From Desulfopila sp. IMCC35006 (GTDB lineage Bacteria > Desulfobacterota > Desulfobulbia > Desulfobulbales > Desulfocapsaceae): a stretch of DNA of 64,000 nt. The notes beneath the pieces were generated by a model, which saw only the letters and a program-made list of their open reading frames with translations, searched no databases and was not told the DNA's origin. The stretch spans positions 496,001 to 560,000 of the forward strand of contig NZ_SWCM01000001.1 in the NCBI RefSeq assembly GCF_005116645.1. The letters run 5' to 3'. The translations under genes and the position numbers were made by a program. Below are positions 43,259 through 52,186 of this stretch, piece by piece. Numbering within the stretch: position 1 is the stretch's first letter; each line of letters begins with the position of its first letter.

Positions 43259-43792
43259 ATGAAAATCCGAAAAAACCTATTATTGCTTGTTATGGGAGGC
43301 GGTATTGTTTCTCTTCCTGGTGCCGTTCTGGCAACGGAAGTGGGAATGGGCTACGGCAGAGATATACGCAACAGTCTCGATCTGGAACAGTATGAGATGT
43401 TTGCTCGGCAACCACTGCCGTATACCACCGACCTGGGCAATATCGGCACCCTGTCTTCGGCCGTAGAAATCGGCGCTGCATTGATCCACTATTACGGAGA
43501 CGACGATGCGGTGACCGGAAGATTTTCGGCCATGCCCATGGCCATTTTATCCCCCCACGAAAACATCAATATTCTCGCAGGAATTGGCGCCGGTTTCATG
43601 GTAGGACAAACCCGGTTCGGTGAGCACTACCTGGACGGACCGATACTGTTTAATGCAAAAATAGGTGTGCAGATAGTGCTCAGTGAAAGCTGGGGCATAG
43701 AATATACGTTTTATCATCAATCCAACGGTAGTATATATGAGCATAATAACAGCCTCAACATGAACCAGCTGGCAGTGACTTTTCGTTTCTAG
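43259..43792 (+). CDS. PagL-like lipid A 3-O-deacylase (acyloxyacyl hydrolase)
   Basis: A 177-residue predicted outer-membrane protein. A signal peptide (MKIRKNLLLLVMGGGIVSLP, cleaved near LATEVG) precedes a beta-strand-rich mature part. The C-terminal EYTFYHQSNGSIYEHNNSLN holds the PagL catalytic His-Ser pair (HQSNGS) and ends in an aromatic VTFRF, typical of barrel termini. PagL trims lipid A acyl chains and alters envelope permeability. The gene follows MITE copy 2 by 58 bp. It has no strong ribosome site. Confidence 0.82.
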   Translation: MKIRKNLLLLVMGGGIVSLPGAVLATEVGMGYGRDIRNSLDLEQYEMFARQPLPYTTDLGNIGTLSSAVEIGAALIHYYGDDDAVTGRFSAMPMAILSPHENINILAGIGAGFMVGQTRFGEHYLDGPILFNAKIGVQIVLSESWGIEYTFYHQSNGSIYEHNNSLNMNQLAVTFRF

Positions 43793-43957
43793 CGTCCCGT
43801 CCCATTATGACGACCGCTCACAGATTGGCCGACCGGCTATGCCTATAAAATTGTTAACGGGCCTGCGGGAACACAGCGCACAAAGCCTGGCAAGAGCTGC
43901 ACATATCGACGACAGCTCTTGCCATCGTGTCGGACAGCAGCAAAAAGAGAGCAAGCG

Positions 43958-45364
43958 ATGCTCATCCTGCTGATTGCCCTGGAGTGCGCCGGTCTCGCTC
44001 TCATTCCACATGTGCTTCTGTCCGGCAAAAGATCGGTGTCAAAGCTGACATGGATCAGTTTTATCCTCTTCTTACCGGTTTTGGGCAGTATCGGGTATCT
44101 TCTGATCGGCAATGACCGGGTGCGTCGGCGTCGCTTCAAACGTCGGGCCAGTCGACGCCAGCACACCGGCCAAGACCCGCAGTCCTCCAGCCACTTCACC
44201 GGGCAAAACCAGGAGGAGCGGGACGTATTGTCCACCCTCTCCCAACTCTGCAGTCAGCCTGTTACCACAATCACCAAAGTCGATGCTTATTACAACGGCA
44301 GGGAATATTACCCGGCACTCATTCAGGCAATACAGGAGGCTACCCGGTACATCCACATTGAAGTGTACCTGTGGCACAACGACGAAACGGGCCGGAAGAT
44401 CCTGACGGAGCTGACCAACGCCGCCAAGCGGGGCATAGAAGTACTGGTGCTGGTGGATGAGATAGGCACCATAGAAGTGAGTGAACGGTTCTTCTCGCCT
44501 CTTCTTGCGGCCGGCGGAAAATTTTCCTGGTTTTACACGTTTCACCCCCGGCGCAACCGCTATTTTTTTAATCTTAGAAACCATCGAAAACTTCAGGTGA
44601 TCGATGGACGTCTGGCTTTTATCGGCGGCATGAATATCGGTCTGGAATACGAGGGACTGAATCCTGCCATCGGCGAATGGAAGGACCTGCAGATCAGGAT
44701 CGGAGGCGATGTGGTGAACCACCTCGACGACGTGTTTCGTCATGACTGGTATTTTGCCACCGATATGGAGGTATCCAGCCAACACCAACCTGACGTCCTG
44801 CAGAAACAGGATACCGGCTGTCCAGCGGTGATAATTGAAAGCGGCCCGGATTCCAACTATGGCATCGCGCTCACCAGTCTGCTGGCAATTATCAACTCAT
44901 CGAGCAGACAGCTGGATCTCTTCACACCGTACTTCGTACCTGAACCCTCGCTGATCAGTGCCCTGCAGATAGCCGTTGCCAGGGGGGTCGTCGTTCGGCT
45001 GATGATCGCCAAAAAAAATGATTTCCAGTTCCTGATCGACATCGGCCGCTCCTTCTACGATGAACTTCTCGCGGCGGGCGTGCACATTTATGAGTATGAC
45101 CTTTGCATGCATCACGCCAAAATGGTCATGGTCGATGGGACATGGATCAAGGTAGGCTCAGCTAATCTGGATGCCCGGTCGATGTATTTAAATTTCGAGC
45201 TGGGGGTTTTTTTTAAATCCCCGGAGCTGTGCCGGATCATAGCCCTTTATACGGACAAGCTGTTCATCGACTCAGTCAGGGTCGACCGGGAAAAGTTTGC
45301 CCAGCGCTCGCTGTACCAGCGTTTAAAACAGGGATTTCTCGGCTTGTGGGCTCCGATCCTTTAG
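43958..45364 (+). CDS. cls: Cardiolipin synthase (phospholipase D family)
   Basis: A 468-residue enzyme with two N-terminal membrane helices (MLILLIALECAGLALIP and LTWISFILFLPVLGSIGYL, the PLDc_N unit) and a highly basic linker RRRRFKRRASRR. Two HKD motifs follow: HRKLQVIDG (about 219) and HHAKMVMVDG (about 385). It condenses phosphatidyl lipids to cardiolipin. The start at 43958 is chosen to begin at the first helix; the longer frame (43919) adds 13 polar residues. It suits the nearby lipid and osmotic stress genes. Confidence 0.92.
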   Translation: MLILLIALECAGLALIPHVLLSGKRSVSKLTWISFILFLPVLGSIGYLLIGNDRVRRRRFKRRASRRQHTGQDPQSSSHFTGQNQEERDVLSTLSQLCSQPVTTITKVDAYYNGREYYPALIQAIQEATRYIHIEVYLWHNDETGRKILTELTNAAKRGIEVLVLVDEIGTIEVSERFFSPLLAAGGKFSWFYTFHPRRNRYFFNLRNHRKLQVIDGRLAFIGGMNIGLEYEGLNPAIGEWKDLQIRIGGDVVNHLDDVFRHDWYFATDMEVSSQHQPDVLQKQDTGCPAVIIESGPDSNYGIALTSLLAIINSSSRQLDLFTPYFVPEPSLISALQIAVARGVVVRLMIAKKNDFQFLIDIGRSFYDELLAAGVHIYEYDLCMHHAKMVMVDGTWIKVGSANLDARSMYLNFELGVFFKSPELCRIIALYTDKLFIDSVRVDREKFAQRSLYQRLKQGFLGLWAPIL

Positions 45365-45384
45365 GCGAAAAGGAGCGGCCACTT

Positions 45385-45690
45385 TTACTCTATACGTTCT
45401 TTCGCCGTTTGCAGCGCAAGCTCTTTATTCCTGGTAAACAGCTTCCATTTTATTGGCGAGGTATGAATACCGGCCTTTTTATCGTGACCTCGTGCCAGAT
45501 ACCAGTGGCCAAAACGTTCGACTGTGGCAAAGGGATGCTCTTCCGTACAGAAAAGACCACATGGATTGTTTTCTTTAAAAAAGATCGTTTCATCCGGATC
45601 TTCATCATAGGACATATTTTTAGGCAAATCGATCTGCGATACATCGACCTTCTCCGCCTCTTTCTGATCCAGCCACTCTGAAATATTCAT
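45385..45690 (-). CDS. Small hypothetical protein (101 aa)
   Basis: An acidic, soluble 101-residue protein. A GAGAGGTG site is six bases before the ATG. It has a WLDQKEAEKVDVSQIDLP segment, then a middle with two Cys (CGLFC) and aromatic residues FGHWYLARGHDKKAG. No family is recognised. It lies between the convergent cls gene and the MscS gene on the minus strand. Confidence 0.6.
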   Translation of the reverse strand: MNISEWLDQKEAEKVDVSQIDLPKNMSYDEDPDETIFFKENNPCGLFCTEEHPFATVERFGHWYLARGHDKKAGIHTSPIKWKLFTRNKELALQTAKERIE

Positions 45691-45715
45691 TTACACCTCT
45701 CAAAGATTCATGAAA

Positions 45716-47143
45716 CTATTCTTGCAGCAGGCTCTCCCCCTGCTCTGGAGTTCGCGACATGCGGGCCTGATCGCGCAGCTGCAGTGCTTCGCTCTCCAGG
45801 CTGCCTTCCGCTTCGGTGGTTATCTGTTCCTTACCGGCTTTGGACCGAGATAGTTCTTTTGCAGGGTCCTTCACCGGCCCGGCGGTTGTCGAGGATGTCT
45901 CCATATGCACCGGAACACCGTCCGGGAAGATTATTTCTCTGGCCTCATCCGGCATCGATATATGCTCTTTTTCAAAGGACTGTTTCACCAGCCGGATCAG
46001 CGAGGACTTTACCTTCATGCCATTGTAAGAGGAGCCGTCATACCAGAAATAGATAACCAGATTCACTGTCGCCGAGCCGAGCCGGTCAACCAGAACCAGC
46101 GACTCCGGCTCACGCAGAACTGCCGGGTGATCGTTCAGCACCTGCAAAGCGACCTCCTGCGCATGTGAGGCATTGTTCTCGAAGCCGATGCCGACCTCGA
46201 ACATTTCCCGCCGGTTGGGATTGGCCGTATAATTGCGGATAATACTTTTATACACGATGGCATTAGGTATCTGCACGTGATTGCCGTCCGGATTCATCAA
46301 GACAGTACCGCGGGTGGTCACCAGTTCGACAACACCTAAATTTTCGCTGATCTCGACCAGGTCACCGATCCGAAATGGATTCCGCATACTGATCAGGATA
46401 CTGGCCAGATAGTTTTCCAGGAGATCGCGAAAGGCAATACCTGCCACCAGACCGGCAATACCGGTACCACCGAGAACCGTGCTGGAAAGCCCGGAGAGCC
46501 CGGCCACCTGCAACGCCAGGTAAAAGCCCAACAGGAAGGCCAGAATGCTGACAACCCTGGCCGTCACATCCGCCAGCAGCAGGTTCAACCTTGCCTCTAA
46601 CACTTTTCGCAACCCATGGGCGGTAAGTTTTGCAAAGAGTACGGCAATCATCAGGACGATCAGCCCCAACCCGAATCGGGGCAAGCCCTGGAGAACTGAT
46701 TCCCATAAAAGGCTGACCTCTTTGATTGCCGGATACATGTTCCACGGTGAAGGCTGGGCAACTTCTATACGGTTCACCACGGCCACGACATCCATAACTT
46801 TCCCGGCGAGTGCTCCAGCCCACAGGCGATTGTCTGTCGAGTCGGTTCGCCCATCAAGAAACACCACCCCTTCTTCAACCTTTACCACGATATCAGAAAA
46901 CCATCCGGTTGCCTTAAGAATGGAGGTCAAACGCTGGTTTATGGCCTGGTCGTCGGCGAGAGGTTGGACCTTAATCTGTTCACTAGCCGGCAGGTTCTGA
47001 TCACCAGAGAAAGCCGCATCTCCGCTGACTGTTTTTTCCGTCTGGGCCGAGACAGCAGGACAAAGTGTTATGCCGACAATACAGCTGCACACAAAAAGCG
47101 TCAGGGTGCAAGACACAATTCTAAAAGCCATGAGGCATCGCAT
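45716..47143 (-). CDS. BON-domain mechanosensitive channel (MscS family)
   Basis: A 475-residue protein. A signal peptide (cleaved near AVSAQ) is followed by a BON-like domain (about 60-125: INQRLTSILKATGWFSDI, VVKVEEGVVFLDGRTDSTDN), predicted to lie in the periplasm. Two or three helices come next, then the MscS core with the pore helix LGGTGIAGLVAGIAFRDLLE and beta domain FRIGDLVEI. The C-terminal tail is polar. The start at 47143 has AAGG six bases upstream; it overlaps the preceding DUF2254 gene end by 23 bp. MscS channels vent solutes after osmotic downshock. Confidence 0.9.
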   Translation of the reverse strand: MRCLMAFRIVSCTLTLFVCSCIVGITLCPAVSAQTEKTVSGDAAFSGDQNLPASEQIKVQPLADDQAINQRLTSILKATGWFSDIVVKVEEGVVFLDGRTDSTDNRLWAGALAGKVMDVVAVVNRIEVAQPSPWNMYPAIKEVSLLWESVLQGLPRFGLGLIVLMIAVLFAKLTAHGLRKVLEARLNLLLADVTARVVSILAFLLGFYLALQVAGLSGLSSTVLGGTGIAGLVAGIAFRDLLENYLASILISMRNPFRIGDLVEISENLGVVELVTTRGTVLMNPDGNHVQIPNAIVYKSIIRNYTANPNRREMFEVGIGFENNASHAQEVALQVLNDHPAVLREPESLVLVDRLGSATVNLVIYFWYDGSSYNGMKVKSSLIRLVKQSFEKEHISMPDEAREIIFPDGVPVHMETSSTTAGPVKDPAKELSRSKAGKEQITTEAEGSLESEALQLRDQARMSRTPEQGESLLQE

Positions 47144-48491
47144 ACGGACCTTCCCGGTCGTCAAATTGATTCAGCACCGCCAGCAAGACCTGGTGCCGCT
47201 GCAAGACATCCTCTTTATCGTTTCGTTCCGGCAGTGCCTCCCGGCTGGTACGTAAAATCATGTTTGCCTGACGATGGATGGCTTTTCGCTGCTCGGGAAC
47301 AGTTGTCTGGCCGGAGATCATTGTCAACATTTCGAGCAGGCGTATGGTCACGGCAACGCTCGTGCGGCCGTACTGACGAATTTGATCAAAGGCAGCATTC
47401 AACATTCCCGCGTAGTCAAATGTCTTGATGACCAGGCGAAGCCTGCCCTGGTCATCAAAGCAGTTTTCTCCGGCCGACTCTCTTTTGGCAAGAAAACTCA
47501 GCGCGGAACCGAGTTGATCAATACAGTTTATTGCCGTGTAGGGGTCGTTGATGCCGGGAGAGAGCGCACGGATGGCAATCTCGACCAGCTGATGAATTGA
47601 ATATTCCGCATCCTGCTTTGGCGTTCGCTGTTCACCGATTATAAATAGTTTGCTGAGCACTCTGGTAAGATCATCATCTCTTTCCTTTTCACTGCTGACA
47701 TTCGCCAGGGGACTGCCGGTGACGACAAATTGCCCCGCTTTCATGAGGACACGGATGAGAAAGTCATTTTCTGTCGCCATCTGCAGAAGCCTGTCATATT
47801 CAATTGCCTGGATATAACCATTCTCAAGAGCGGGAATAGAGTACGTATGCAAATGCGCGACATTGTCTTTTTGCAGGTTGACGATCGGACCGGTGATATC
47901 CCCGGACTCTTGTATCAATTCGTCGGCAAATATGCGTCGGATGCTTCGCTGGAGTTCTCTGCTGACCCCCGCAATTACCTCGTCAGCCTGAATCGAGGTG
48001 GCAATATGATGAATGAAATAAATCAACACCCCGACATTGAGAAAAGCCAGGACAACAGCAAAGGTGACGGAAAAACTTGGCACAAAAGAATCTTTTCCAA
48101 CGGTATCCACCGAACGGAGCACGAGCAGGCAGTAAATAAAACTGGAGACGAAGGTGCCAAGCACAAATTGCGTGCCCCTGTCCTGCATGAAGTTGCGCAG
48201 CAGGCGGGGGCCGAACTGCGAGGAGGCCAGATTGAGAACAACAATGGTAATGGAAAAGGTAACGCCGGCAACGGTCATCATCGACCCGGCAATGGTTGAT
48301 AGAACCGAGCGTGCCCCTTCCGGACTGACCGCGTACATAAATCCGTAGAAGCGCAGAGAATCAAGATTCAATTGGCGATCAAGAGTCACCATGGCAAACG
48401 AGAAGACCATTGCCGCGCATACCATCAACACCGGGATAAACCAGAAACTGCTTTTGAGCGACTCCAGGAAAATGCTGATTCTCGTTTTCAT
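47121..48491 (-). CDS. DUF2254 membrane protein
   Basis: A 456-residue protein with four N-terminal helices (SSFWFIPVLMVCAAMVFSFA, SVLSTIAGSMMTVAGVTFSI, QFVLGTFVSSFIYCLLVL, VTFAVVLAFLNVGVLIYFI) and a ~280-residue soluble C-terminal domain. The segments VVLNLASSQFGPRLLRNFMQ and ALSPGINDPYTAINCIDQL are the typical DUF2254 conserved blocks. Its function is unknown. It overlaps the MscS gene, so they are probably co-translated, hinting at a role with the channel. Confidence 0.9.
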   Translation of the reverse strand: MKTRISIFLESLKSSFWFIPVLMVCAAMVFSFAMVTLDRQLNLDSLRFYGFMYAVSPEGARSVLSTIAGSMMTVAGVTFSITIVVLNLASSQFGPRLLRNFMQDRGTQFVLGTFVSSFIYCLLVLRSVDTVGKDSFVPSFSVTFAVVLAFLNVGVLIYFIHHIATSIQADEVIAGVSRELQRSIRRIFADELIQESGDITGPIVNLQKDNVAHLHTYSIPALENGYIQAIEYDRLLQMATENDFLIRVLMKAGQFVVTGSPLANVSSEKERDDDLTRVLSKLFIIGEQRTPKQDAEYSIHQLVEIAIRALSPGINDPYTAINCIDQLGSALSFLAKRESAGENCFDDQGRLRLVIKTFDYAGMLNAAFDQIRQYGRTSVAVTIRLLEMLTMISGQTTVPEQRKAIHRQANMILRTSREALPERNDKEDVLQRHQVLLAVLNQFDDREGPYAMPHGF

Positions 48492-48581
48492 ATCCAGGCC
48501 ATAGCGCGAGGTAAGACGTTTGCCAAAGCAGCCGGTTAAGGCTGTTTGAGCAAACGGAGTTGGGTTTTGTCCCGAGAGACG

Positions 48582-48767
48582 TTACCTGATGGTTTTTGGT
48601 CCGAAAAGAAACCAGGCAATGAGACCGATTACCGGAAGCAACAGGACGATAACCGTCCATAATACTTTCGTGCCGGTGGCCGCGCCACTTTGTAGAATAT
48701 TCACAATTGCCCAGATATCGGCAATGAGAATGATGAGGCCGAAGATTCCGTTGACTTGGAAATTCAT
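48582..48767 (-). CDS. PLDc_N domain micro-protein
   Basis: A 61-residue protein with two hydrophobic helices (FGLIILIADIWAIVNILQ and VLWTVIVLLLPVIGLIAWFLF) ending FGPKTIR. This is the PLDc_N unit found at the N-terminus of cardiolipin synthases, here as a free-standing gene. It lacks any HKD catalytic part. ATG 48767 has GGAGAG seven bases upstream. Its function is unknown; it is close to a full Cls gene three genes away. Confidence 0.8.
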   Translation of the reverse strand: MNFQVNGIFGLIILIADIWAIVNILQSGAATGTKVLWTVIVLLLPVIGLIAWFLFGPKTIR

Positions 48768-48797
48768 GATTCTCTCCAATTGCTTGCGCTTTTCCTG

Positions 48798-49427
48798 CTA
48801 CGAAGACTGACGGGCCAGGGCGGCTGCCCTTGCCAGGGCTGTCGCCATATCCGGCAGGTGGCTGATATCGGGGACTACCTGGATGTATTGAACGATTCCT
48901 TTCTTATCGACAAGGATAACAGACCTTGCGAGCAGACGGGAACCCTCGACAAGCAGGCCGATCGAACGGCCAAAAGCCCCTTCCTTATAGTCTGAGAGAT
49001 ACTGGATGTCCTCCAGTTTTGCTTCTTTGGCAAATCGCTTTTGCGCAAACGGCGTGTCTCGACTCACCGTAATCCGTTTCACTGTCGGGGGCAGTTTATC
49101 CCCCTGTTCACCAAGATAATGGGTTTGTGCTTCACACACTTTCGTGTCAATCGACGGCACGATACTGAGAAATAAAACGCTGCCGCGGTAATCATTGAGG
49201 TTGAGTGGTTTCATGGTTGCGGCATCTACCAGCGCTGTATCCGGCAGTTTCTGGCCGACGGCGATACCGGTGCCAGTTAAAGCCAATATCTCACCCTGCC
49301 TGGAGACCTGCGTTCCAGGAACAGCACTCATTGTATCTATGGGGAGTGGGGGCTGCTTTGCCGTACAGGCACCAAGTAACAACAGAAGCGTAAACGCCAC
49401 TGGAAAAAAGAGAATCCGATTTATCAT
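48798..49427 (-). CDS. Lipoprotein thiol peroxidase (Tpx-like), apparently 1-Cys
   Basis: A 209-residue protein: signal with lipobox LLGAC (Cys 21), then a Tpx-type peroxiredoxin domain. The catalytic signature is PSIDTKVCEAQ with peroxidatic Cys 98. The resolving Cys of E. coli Tpx (in KRFC) is Ala 133 here (KRFAKE), and no other Cys remains in the mature chain. So it must use an external thiol such as glutathione or a thioredoxin-like partner. It is probably anchored in the periplasm. Tpx reduces lipid hydroperoxides and peroxide. Confidence 0.88.
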   Translation of the reverse strand: MINRILFFPVAFTLLLLLGACTAKQPPLPIDTMSAVPGTQVSRQGEILALTGTGIAVGQKLPDTALVDAATMKPLNLNDYRGSVLFLSIVPSIDTKVCEAQTHYLGEQGDKLPPTVKRITVSRDTPFAQKRFAKEAKLEDIQYLSDYKEGAFGRSIGLLVEGSRLLARSVILVDKKGIVQYIQVVPDISHLPDMATALARAAALARQSS

Positions 49428-49493
49428 AGTTTTCCTCGTATAGAGCTGTTTGAATGTTCTTTGATAGCCGACACCGATGCAGCCTGCCCCTGT

Positions 49494-49922
49494 TTATGGA
49501 ACAATAAGGACCGGACAGTAGATGGTGTTGAGCACTTTATGGGTGACGCTGCCGAGAAACAGACCGGCAATATCCGAATGGCCATGGGAGCCCATGACTA
49601 TCAGATCGTATTCCTTGGATTGAGCGAACTTGGCCAGTACATAACCTGCTGCCCCTGACAGAGTCTCAACTGTATATTCAACTCCTTGACCTTCGAAAAT
49701 CCCCTCAGCTCTTTTCAGAACGCCAAGAGCCTCCTCCCTGAGTCTGGCCTGCAGATCCTTGACCAGCAGTTCCGGTACTTCCGGCATATTGCCATGCCAT
49801 TCATAGCAATTAATGATAGCAACGTGAGAACCAAACATTTTCGCCAGATCGAGTGTATATTTGGCAGCATTTACGGAATGACTGGAACCATCAAAAGGAA
49901 GAAGAATTTTGTTAATTTTCAT
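49494..49922 (-). CDS. Universal stress protein (UspA family)
   Basis: A 142-residue single Usp domain. N-terminal KILLPFDGSSHSVNAAKYTL has the usual Asp; the nucleotide motif GSHGHSDIAGLFLGSVTHKV (G-x2-G-x9-G-S) shows an ATP-binding type. ATG 49922 with GGGAGG is used; the frame's earlier ATG adds six residues. The gene lies upstream of the Tpx gene on the same strand, 66 bp apart. Confidence 0.93.
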   Translation of the reverse strand: MKINKILLPFDGSSHSVNAAKYTLDLAKMFGSHVAIINCYEWHGNMPEVPELLVKDLQARLREEALGVLKRAEGIFEGQGVEYTVETLSGAAGYVLAKFAQSKEYDLIVMGSHGHSDIAGLFLGSVTHKVLNTIYCPVLIVP

Positions 49923-50237
49923 GCTGGGCCTCCCGTGCAAAGAATGGAATGTATAAGAATATTCTCTAGCCAGCCGACAGGAACACTATAATACCTGGAA
50001 TGGCTTAATCAAACGGATGGGGAAAAATATGTGAGGAATCTATCTTTCCAGATGAAGAGCATGATAGAGGGGGATATGGAGCCAGATTTTCATTGCACGA
50101 TTAATATTTAAAACTATACTCATGACATCATGAAGTCCTGATAAACGGGAGAAGCCCGGGATTCGGTCACGAGTCTTTCTGAGAAAGCAGAGCAAACTCC
50201 GTTACGGGCAATACAATACTCATCTCTGGTTTATATC
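49923..50237. other. Divergent intergenic stretch
   Basis: 315 bases between uspA and the DUF924 gene. A TATAAT occurs at about 49987-49992 but lacks a convincing -35. No gene, repeat or structured RNA is recognised. Confidence 0.45.
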
Positions 50238-50774
50238 ATGTATCAAGAGGTCCTGAAATTCTGGTTTGAAGAGATCAATCCAGCGCAATGGTGGACGAAA
50301 GTAGACGAATTCGATCACCTGATCGCCGAGAGATTTTCCGCCATCCACGCCAGGGCAGTCCGGTGCGAACTTTATACCTGGCGGGAAAGCGCCCGGGGAA
50401 GACTGGCGGAGATTATTGTACTGGACCAGTTTTCCAGAAATATGTTCAGAGGCTCCCCCCTGGCCTTTGCCAATGACCCGATGACCCTGGTACTCGCCCA
50501 GGAGGCTGTTGCCCTGGGTATAGACATGATCCTCACGCCTGTCGAAAGAGGTTTTATCTACCTGCCGTACATGCATAGCGAATCGAAGAAAATCCATGCG
50601 GTAGCGGAAAAATTATACCGCCAGAACGGCAGTTCGTCCGGGTTGGCATGGGAAATGAAGCATAAGGCGATAATCGACAGATTTGGCCGCTACCCGCATA
50701 GAAATAGTGTTCTGGGGAGAAAATCAACTGACGAAGAACTCATTTTCCTGCAACAACCAAACTCCGGCTTCTAG
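50238..50774 (+). CDS. DUF924 family protein
   Basis: A 178-residue soluble protein of the DUF924 (TPR-like, all-helical) family: VLKFWFEEINPAQWWTKVDE at the N-terminus, GRLAEIIVLDQFSRNMFRGSP (residues 54-74) and FIYLPYMHSESKKIH with the conserved His/Glu, then RFGRYPHRNSVLGR. Its function is unknown. The ribosome site is weak. Rubredoxin lies 132 bp further on. Confidence 0.9.
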   Translation: MYQEVLKFWFEEINPAQWWTKVDEFDHLIAERFSAIHARAVRCELYTWRESARGRLAEIIVLDQFSRNMFRGSPLAFANDPMTLVLAQEAVALGIDMILTPVERGFIYLPYMHSESKKIHAVAEKLYRQNGSSSGLAWEMKHKAIIDRFGRYPHRNSVLGRKSTDEELIFLQQPNSGF

Positions 50775-50906
50775 GTCCGGTTACGGCGGTACGCTTCACG
50801 GGGGAGCACTGCAGACATTGGCGTACTCTGCGCAACAATGCGCTGAAAATATTTTTCATGTCTACGCAATAAGACATTCTGTCAAACACTCAAAAAGGAG
50901 AAATCA

Positions 50907-51068
50907 ATGGACAAGTGGGTATGTACAATTTGTGGCTACGTTTACGATCCGGAAAAAGGCGATCCCGACAACGGAGTAAATCCCGGCACCGCATGGGAGG
51001 ACGTTCCAGGTGACTGGTTATGCCCTATATGCGGTGCGTCCAAGGACGATTTTGAGAAAGAAGCATAA
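50907..51068 (+). CDS. Rubredoxin
   Basis: A 53-residue electron carrier with one iron bound by four Cys: CTICGY at the N-terminus and CPICGAS near the C-terminus. The middle [20 protein letters not shown] and VPGDW fit a standard rubredoxin. AAGGAG is eight bases before the ATG. In anaerobes and microaerophiles, rubredoxin feeds oxygen- and superoxide-reducing enzymes; no such partner is beside it, but the bd and bo3 oxidases and Tpx are in the window. Confidence 0.95.
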   Translation: MDKWVCTICGYVYDPEKGDPDNGVNPGTAWEDVPGDWLCPICGASKDDFEKEA

Positions 51069-51129
51069 CCGCGGCGTGGCCGGGACGCCCCGGTAACTGA
51101 AAAATACTTTTCAAGCCGCCAGCAGTGGG

Positions 51130-52173
51130 TTATCGAACTTGAAATGATATTCCATGCTCGGTAACCCCATTATTGCCATAGCCGTGGGTATTCCACGTGG
51201 CCTGCATTGGCTGTTCTTTCCCGTTGGTATCTGTGGCACGGGACAAAACCGTATACGAACCGGGCTGCGAAACGCTAAACACATACTGCCATTGCCGCCA
51301 CGCAAAGGGTTCATCCGGCCCGAGGAAGGTCGCTGTCTGCCATGTCGCACCGTTATCCGTTGAAATATCGACCTTCGCAACAGTCGATTCCCCTGCATAG
51401 GCGGCTCCCAGGATGGTGATATCGCCGACCGGAAACACCGCATCTCCTTCCGGCTGGGTAATGATTGATTTCAAACTGATTTCAGTGACCGGCACACCGG
51501 TTTTTGGATCCTGGCCCTTAGCAAATATCCGGTACACATTGTCCATGAAAAACCCCTGATACGGTTCGCGCATAAGGGTTATCGTACTCAGCCATTTAAC
51601 GCAGTTGGCCCCGGTCCACCCCAGCGCCAGCGCCCGCAGGGGAAAACCGTGTCTGAGCGGCAGAGGTTCACCATTCATCTCGTAGGCAAGCAAAGTCGTG
51701 GACAATGCCTTTGCCATCGGTATACTGCGGACGAACTTGATCTGCGCCTTGCCTAATGGTTTATCAAATCCTTCAAAGGCGACATGATGGGTATCTGCCT
51801 TAATTTCTGTTTTTTCGAGCAGGTCCTTCAACCATACCCCACCCCAGACCGCGTTGCCCACCCCGCCTACTGTCCAGGGGTTACCCGAGGCTTTCTGTGC
51901 AAGCAGGGAGCGGCTGTTGCCTGAACATTCGAGGGTATTGGCGACAATCGCCTTTGGCATACGCAGCAAAGTTTCATAATCGTAGATCAGCGGGGTCTGC
52001 ACATTGCCCCCAATGGAAAGTCGCCATTCAGACAGGTCAATTTCCTTATCCGGTATCTCCCCCTGGTTTCGGTCAAAAAAAACTTTATTGGCAGTTATCC
52101 ACGAAGTTAAATAGCGTTTGGGGGTCTCGGCATTAAGGGGTTTTTCGCTCATAACACGTTTGGATTCACTCAT
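51130..52173 (-). CDS. Sulfite oxidase/SoxC-family molybdopterin oxidoreductase (no signal peptide)
   Basis: A 347-residue molybdenum enzyme of the sulfite oxidase superfamily. The Mo-ligating Cys 83 is in NTLECSGNSRSLL, with GWTGANCVKWLSTI and VGGVGNAVWGGVWL of the cofactor domain, then the dimerisation (Ig-like) domain with SKVDISTDNGATWQ-like sequence. There is no Tat or Sec signal and no heme domain, unlike SoxC, SorA or YedY, so it is predicted to be cytoplasmic. GGAGGG is seven bases before ATG 52173. It lies 13 bp after gshA and is probably in its operon. Confidence 0.88.
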   Translation of the reverse strand: MSESKRVMSEKPLNAETPKRYLTSWITANKVFFDRNQGEIPDKEIDLSEWRLSIGGNVQTPLIYDYETLLRMPKAIVANTLECSGNSRSLLAQKASGNPWTVGGVGNAVWGGVWLKDLLEKTEIKADTHHVAFEGFDKPLGKAQIKFVRSIPMAKALSTTLLAYEMNGEPLPLRHGFPLRALALGWTGANCVKWLSTITLMREPYQGFFMDNVYRIFAKGQDPKTGVPVTEISLKSIITQPEGDAVFPVGDITILGAAYAGESTVAKVDISTDNGATWQTATFLGPDEPFAWRQWQYVFSVSQPGSYTVLSRATDTNGKEQPMQATWNTHGYGNNGVTEHGISFQVR

Positions 52174-52186
52174 CTGTATCCCTCCA

